This document shows positions 61,143-64,000 of a stretch of 64,000 nucleotides of DNA, piece by piece. The stretch is from Paenibacillus riograndensis SBR5. Lineage in GTDB: Bacteria; Bacillota; Bacilli; Paenibacillales; Paenibacillaceae. The notes under the pieces were generated by a model. The model saw only the letters and a list, made by a program, of their open reading frames with translations, was not told where the DNA came from and searched no databases. The translations under genes and the position numbers were made by a program. Position 1 is the first letter of the stretch. Each line of letters opens with the position of its first letter. Where the stretch lies: positions 4,757,187 through 4,821,186 of the forward strand of contig NZ_LN831776.1 in assembly GCF_000981585.1 (NCBI RefSeq), read 5' to 3'.

Positions 61143-62198
61143 TTAGGCTGATTGACTATTACCACCAATCACAGGTGCGTGAATGATATTCATTGCACCG
61201 ACTTTATCACGATGCGTATGAAACCCGCATGGACACGAATATTTTCTATCTATCGCTTTATTTAGCGTAGAGCAAGATGGACATTTTTGCGATGTATACG
61301 CTGGATTCACATATTCCACTTTGATCCCTGCCATATTTGCTTTGTATTCAATGAATTGTGCCAAGCGATAGAATGACCATGTGTGTAAATTCTTTTCGTT
61401 TTTACGACTTGTTCTTGTCGTTTTTCTGATGTTTGTCAGCTTCTCTAAGTGAATGACAGACACTTGATTCTCCACGGCAAAATTGACAATTTGTCTACTT
61501 ACTTTGTGGTCCTTATCTTTCATCCATCTTTGTTCTTTATGATCCAGTTTACGAATAGCACATAGCTTTTTCTTCTTTCCTAAAGCTTTTCGTTCACTAC
61601 GGAACTTGCGTTTCATATATTTGTTTTCTCTACCATTCCCAAAAAATCTCGTCTTTCCTTCGCTAGTCACGACAGCAGCAGGGACTTTTAATCCAAAATC
61701 AATGCCTATTACCTGTTCGCCTGTGGTTGTCTCTGTAGGAATTTTAAGTGAAACTTGAGCAAACCATTTTCCTGATTTCTCAACGATTCTCATAAGACCA
61801 CATTTTGCATTTTGAAGAAATTGTTGATCTCTTTCTGTTAAAAGTGCAGGAAAAATTGTCTTTTTCGCTTTGTTGTCCACGATGATCGGAAAAGCAATAG
61901 AGGCATTGCCGATGGAATAGTTTTGGTTATTGATATAGTAGGTTGGTTTCCTTAATATTGGACGCTTCATTTCCTTCTTCGTTTTCTTAAATACGCTTTT
62001 AGCATCACGAATCGCTTGATTAAGTACAGCAGAAGGGAGTTTGGCTTTTACATCTTTCGTTGTGAGTTTGGGGAATGAACCTTCTTTTTCTGCTTGTTCT
62101 GTTAATGTATTAATCACTCGAATATATTCTCTACTTAATAACTTTAATTCGATGGAGCGACTTGGAAAGAATCTTATCTTTATCGTGACGGACTGCAT
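61143..62198 (-). CDS. tnpB: TnpB, RNA-guided nuclease of the IS605 family
   Basis: 351 residues. RuvC-like catalytic residues appear intact: Asp in GIDFGLKVPAAVV (about 170), Glu in VIHLEKLTNI (about 247), Asp in HTHRDKVGAMNI near the C-terminus. Four Cys form the zinc finger (CPSC and CPCG). TnpB uses an omega RNA from the element end to cut DNA and favours retention of the element. The omega RNA would overlap the 3' end of this gene and extend to about 61018. The N-terminus is somewhat short compared with the 370-400 typical. Confidence 0.85.
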   Translation of the reverse strand: MQSVTIKIRFFPSRSIELKLLSREYIRVINTLTEQAEKEGSFPKLTTKDVKAKLPSAVLNQAIRDAKSVFKKTKKEMKRPILRKPTYYINNQNYSIGNASIAFPIIVDNKAKKTIFPALLTERDQQFLQNAKCGLMRIVEKSGKWFAQVSLKIPTETTTGEQVIGIDFGLKVPAAVVTSEGKTRFFGNGRENKYMKRKFRSERKALGKKKKLCAIRKLDHKEQRWMKDKDHKVSRQIVNFAVENQVSVIHLEKLTNIRKTTRTSRKNEKNLHTWSFYRLAQFIEYKANMAGIKVEYVNPAYTSQKCPSCSTLNKAIDRKYSCPCGFHTHRDKVGAMNIIHAPVIGGNSQSA

Positions 62199-62199
62199 C

Positions 62200-62466
62200 A
62201 GTTTTCACCCCTCTCCTTAATTTGTTTCGCTCTTTTGATGGATTTATCTCGTCAAATGTTGATTCTCTAATTATAGAACAACCACCTAGCCAAGTCGGCA
62301 AAGCATTCAAAAATAGATGTGCGTGATCTTGATCTGTTTCGATTGCGATAATCTCTATTTTTAAATCATCACAAACCTCTTTAATCAACTCCTTAAATTT
62401 ATTTTCAACATCAATTTTAAAGAATGATTCTTTTTCGATATCGTGGACAAAAAACAAAGTGATCAT
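62200..62466 (-). pseudogene. tnpA: Degraded TnpA (IS200-type HUH transposase)
   Basis: The frame at 62131-62466 contains only the middle of TnpA: FKELIKEVCDDLKIEIIAIE and TDQDHAHLFLNALPTW with the HUH motif as HAH. The N-terminal strand is missing, and after about 60 residues the sequence no longer fits the family; the catalytic Tyr helix is not found. The element is probably unable to move by itself. Confidence 0.65.
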
Positions 62467-62730
62467 GGATTAGCTATACAGTTGTGTTGGTTCTTCTATA
62501 ATTATCCATACATTAATTGTATCAATTTATTTTTAAAACTGAAACATGATAACCAAGAAATGTTGGAACATTAACGTGTCTTAGGACACGCCTGTTCCAA
62601 TCTCGCTATCATCCCACACATAAAGGAGTGGGCTTTCTCGCTCAAAAAATTCTGGAACGGTAGGATGCATCCATCTCATGTTATATTGGAGTGGCAAATA
62701 CTGGCGAACATACTAAAGGGGTTATACACT

Positions 62731-63819
62731 ATGGATGAACATACGAAACATAAACTGCTTGAAAAAAACGAACGGCTCATCAACATGGTCATTGAGCGCG
62801 TAAAACGTGATTTTCCGGAAGACATCGCCATTATAGCGCTCTCGGGCTCGTTTGTAACGGGTGATTTTCATGAAAAAAGCGACCTGGATCTGATCATCAT
62901 CAACAATACCGACAGAGGCTGGGAGATATCGTCTTGCTTTATCTTGGAGGACGTTGGTTATGATCTATACTGCACTCCGTGGAATACGCGCATTGAACAG
63001 CAAGCGAATCTGGAAAGTCCCATGGTTTCTTCGCTTATCCATATGAAGGTGCTTTACTGTGCAAAACCCGAATTTTTGGAGAGATTGAAAGGTTATCAGC
63101 AAAAGGCGCTTGATGAACTGGCCAAGCCCATTGGCCAAACCTCCCTTGCCAGGGCACAGGCGTATATCCGTATGGCAAAGCAATATTATGCAGAAGCTTT
63201 GTTGGCAGAGGAAACCGGTGCTGTCCGTTATGCGGCAGGCAATCTGGCTCTTGAACTCTTCAACGCGATTAATTGTCTCAATAATACTTTCTTTCAGCAA
63301 GGGATCAAGCGATATCTGGAAGAACTGCGCCCCTTGAAATATTTGCCCCATCATTTCGAGCAAACTTATCTGGACCTGGTAAATGCCCGGTCGGTGGATG
63401 AACTCAGAAGTATGGCCTTCCGTCTATTGAAAAATACAACAGTGCTTTATGATCAAATGCAAGCCGAACTGGTTGAACCTCCGGTTCCAACCTATGATAA
63501 TCTAAAAGGCACATATGAAGAATTGTGGTCCAATCAGAGAAATAAGGTCATTGCCAGCACACAGGCCAAGGATAAGTCATACGCCTTTCTTACCGCACTA
63601 AGCGCTCAGGATTTTCTGGATGAGATGCTGGTTAGCCGGGGAACCGCGAAGTTCGATGTCATGAAGCATTTCTCAGCGGATGCTCTGGAAGCTTTTCAGG
63701 AACGTTTTATGGGAATTATGGACGAATACCTTGAGGAATATAAAAAAGCCGGCAGGGAAGTTGCCCGCTATGAGTCTATTGATGAGTTAACCAAAAGTTT
63801 TATGAGCGGCAGCGTATAA
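62731..63819 (+). CDS. Nucleotidyltransferase-domain protein (antibiotic NTase-like)
   Basis: 362 residues from the ATG at 62731 (MDEHTKHKLLEKNERL), behind AAAGGGG. The NTase motif GSFVTGDFHEKSDLDLIII (about 47-65) has the GS and the paired Asp residues of the aminoglycoside adenylyltransferase superfamily. The C-terminal two thirds are helical, with an HEPN/KNTase-C-like region (QAYIRMAKQYYAEALLAEE, LALELFNAINCLNN). Substrate unknown; drug modification is possible but not shown. Confidence 0.82.
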   Translation: MDEHTKHKLLEKNERLINMVIERVKRDFPEDIAIIALSGSFVTGDFHEKSDLDLIIINNTDRGWEISSCFILEDVGYDLYCTPWNTRIEQQANLESPMVSSLIHMKVLYCAKPEFLERLKGYQQKALDELAKPIGQTSLARAQAYIRMAKQYYAEALLAEETGAVRYAAGNLALELFNAINCLNNTFFQQGIKRYLEELRPLKYLPHHFEQTYLDLVNARSVDELRSMAFRLLKNTTVLYDQMQAELVEPPVPTYDNLKGTYEELWSNQRNKVIASTQAKDKSYAFLTALSAQDFLDEMLVSRGTAKFDVMKHFSADALEAFQERFMGIMDEYLEEYKKAGREVARYESIDELTKSFMSGSV

Positions 63820-63856
63820 CATAGAACCGGGAAGCCGGCTGCCCGACTTCCCTTTG

Positions 63857-64000
63857 TTAAATGGCTATCCACCAAAACACGCCATATTTATCAATCAGAT
63901 TTGCACAATACCTGTTCCAGTCGCATGGACCCAAAGAATCAATAACCTTCCCCCCGTTGCTCAATACATCAAATGCCCTTCGAACAGCTTCTTCACTGCC
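63857..64000 (-). CDS. VOC family (PhnB-like) protein, partial
   Basis: Only the last 47 codons are in the window. EEAVRRAFDVLSNGGKVID and NLIDKYGVFWWIAI-stop are the usual end of PhnB-type VOC proteins (formerly glyoxalase/3-demethylubiquinone methyltransferase-like). It is convergent with the nucleotidyltransferase gene. Confidence 0.82.
   Translation of the reverse strand, partial: GSEEAVRRAFDVLSNGGKVIDSLGPCDWNRYCANLIDKYGVFWWIAI

Larger units (their letters stand above)
61018..62640 (-). mobile_element. IS200/IS605-family element
   Basis: Both ends carry a short hairpin of the same form: CCCAC-N10-GTGGG at 61023-61042 and at 62613-62632. Such subterminal hairpins are recognised by HUH transposases. 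No terminal inverted repeats or target duplications are expected or seen. It contains tnpB and a damaged tnpA in the same orientation. A larger hairpin (TTGGAACA...CGTGTC-TTAG-GACACG...TGTTCCAA) lies inside the end next to tnpA, at about 62564-62601. Exact ends are estimates. Confidence 0.8.

Noticed and set aside
39780..62600. Prophage or integrative conjugative element
   Set aside because: No integrase, portal, terminase, relaxase or type IV secretion genes; the genes are single, small and unrelated.

Overview
The window reads as chromosomal DNA of a low-to-mid GC Firmicute, most probably a Paenibacillus. The basis is the ylxM-ffh-rpsP-khpA-rimM-trmD / rplS-lepB-rbgA-rnhB-ylqG order, strong AGGAGG ribosome sites, and several Bacillales-type small proteins. 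The species assignment is inference from gene content, not from a search.

Layout. 1-12.8 kb is the conserved translation and secretion block, mostly on the minus strand. It is interrupted by a cell-surface lipoprotein, a tRNA-Pro(GGG), an AraC regulator, a compact structured RNA with its own terminator (8.04-8.20 kb) and a coupled pair of very small genes. 13-25.6 kb is ordinary housekeeping and envelope biology: a PAQR/hemolysin III protein, M32 carboxypeptidase, a secreted stalk-domain protein, beta-carbonic anhydrase, S66 LD-carboxypeptidase, an Asp23/Gls24 protein, an AI-2E family permease, a two-component system and a DegV protein. 26.7-34.6 kb is a minus-strand hydantoinase/oxoprolinase operon: TetR regulator, OsmC-like protein, NCS1 permease, HyuA and two HyuB-type subunits. 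35-39.7 kb holds a metallo-beta-lactamase-fold hydrolase, an ArsR-MFS pair and a long YyaL-type thioredoxin-domain protein.

From the 5' side of yyaL (39.7 kb) to about 62.6 kb lies an accessory island. Its first 10 kb is markedly AT-rich. Single unrelated minus-strand genes (two with HEPN-like Rx4-5H motifs, one TIR-domain protein, several unknowns) are separated by spacers. One complete spacer (46858-47008) and several partial ones have the R-box/L-box arrangement of integron attC sites. Two diverged 53-codon heads of a yyaL gene, each carrying the yyaL upstream palindrome and ending in a TATAGCTA stop followed by hairpins, punctuate the island. The same TATAGCTA junction recurs seven times, always in one orientation. 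The distal part carries alpha/beta hydrolases, a DUF4386 protein, a duplicated-domain secreted protein, a penicillin-binding-like serine hydrolase, several gene fragments, a pectinacetylesterase, and an IS200/IS605-type element with an intact TnpB and a broken TnpA. Past the element are a nucleotidyltransferase and the edge of a VOC-family gene.

Two dispersed intergenic repeat families are visible, one with three copies (1.0, 18.5 and 26.2 kb) and one with two (13.0 and 40.2 kb). No integrase, phage structural operon or CRISPR array was found.
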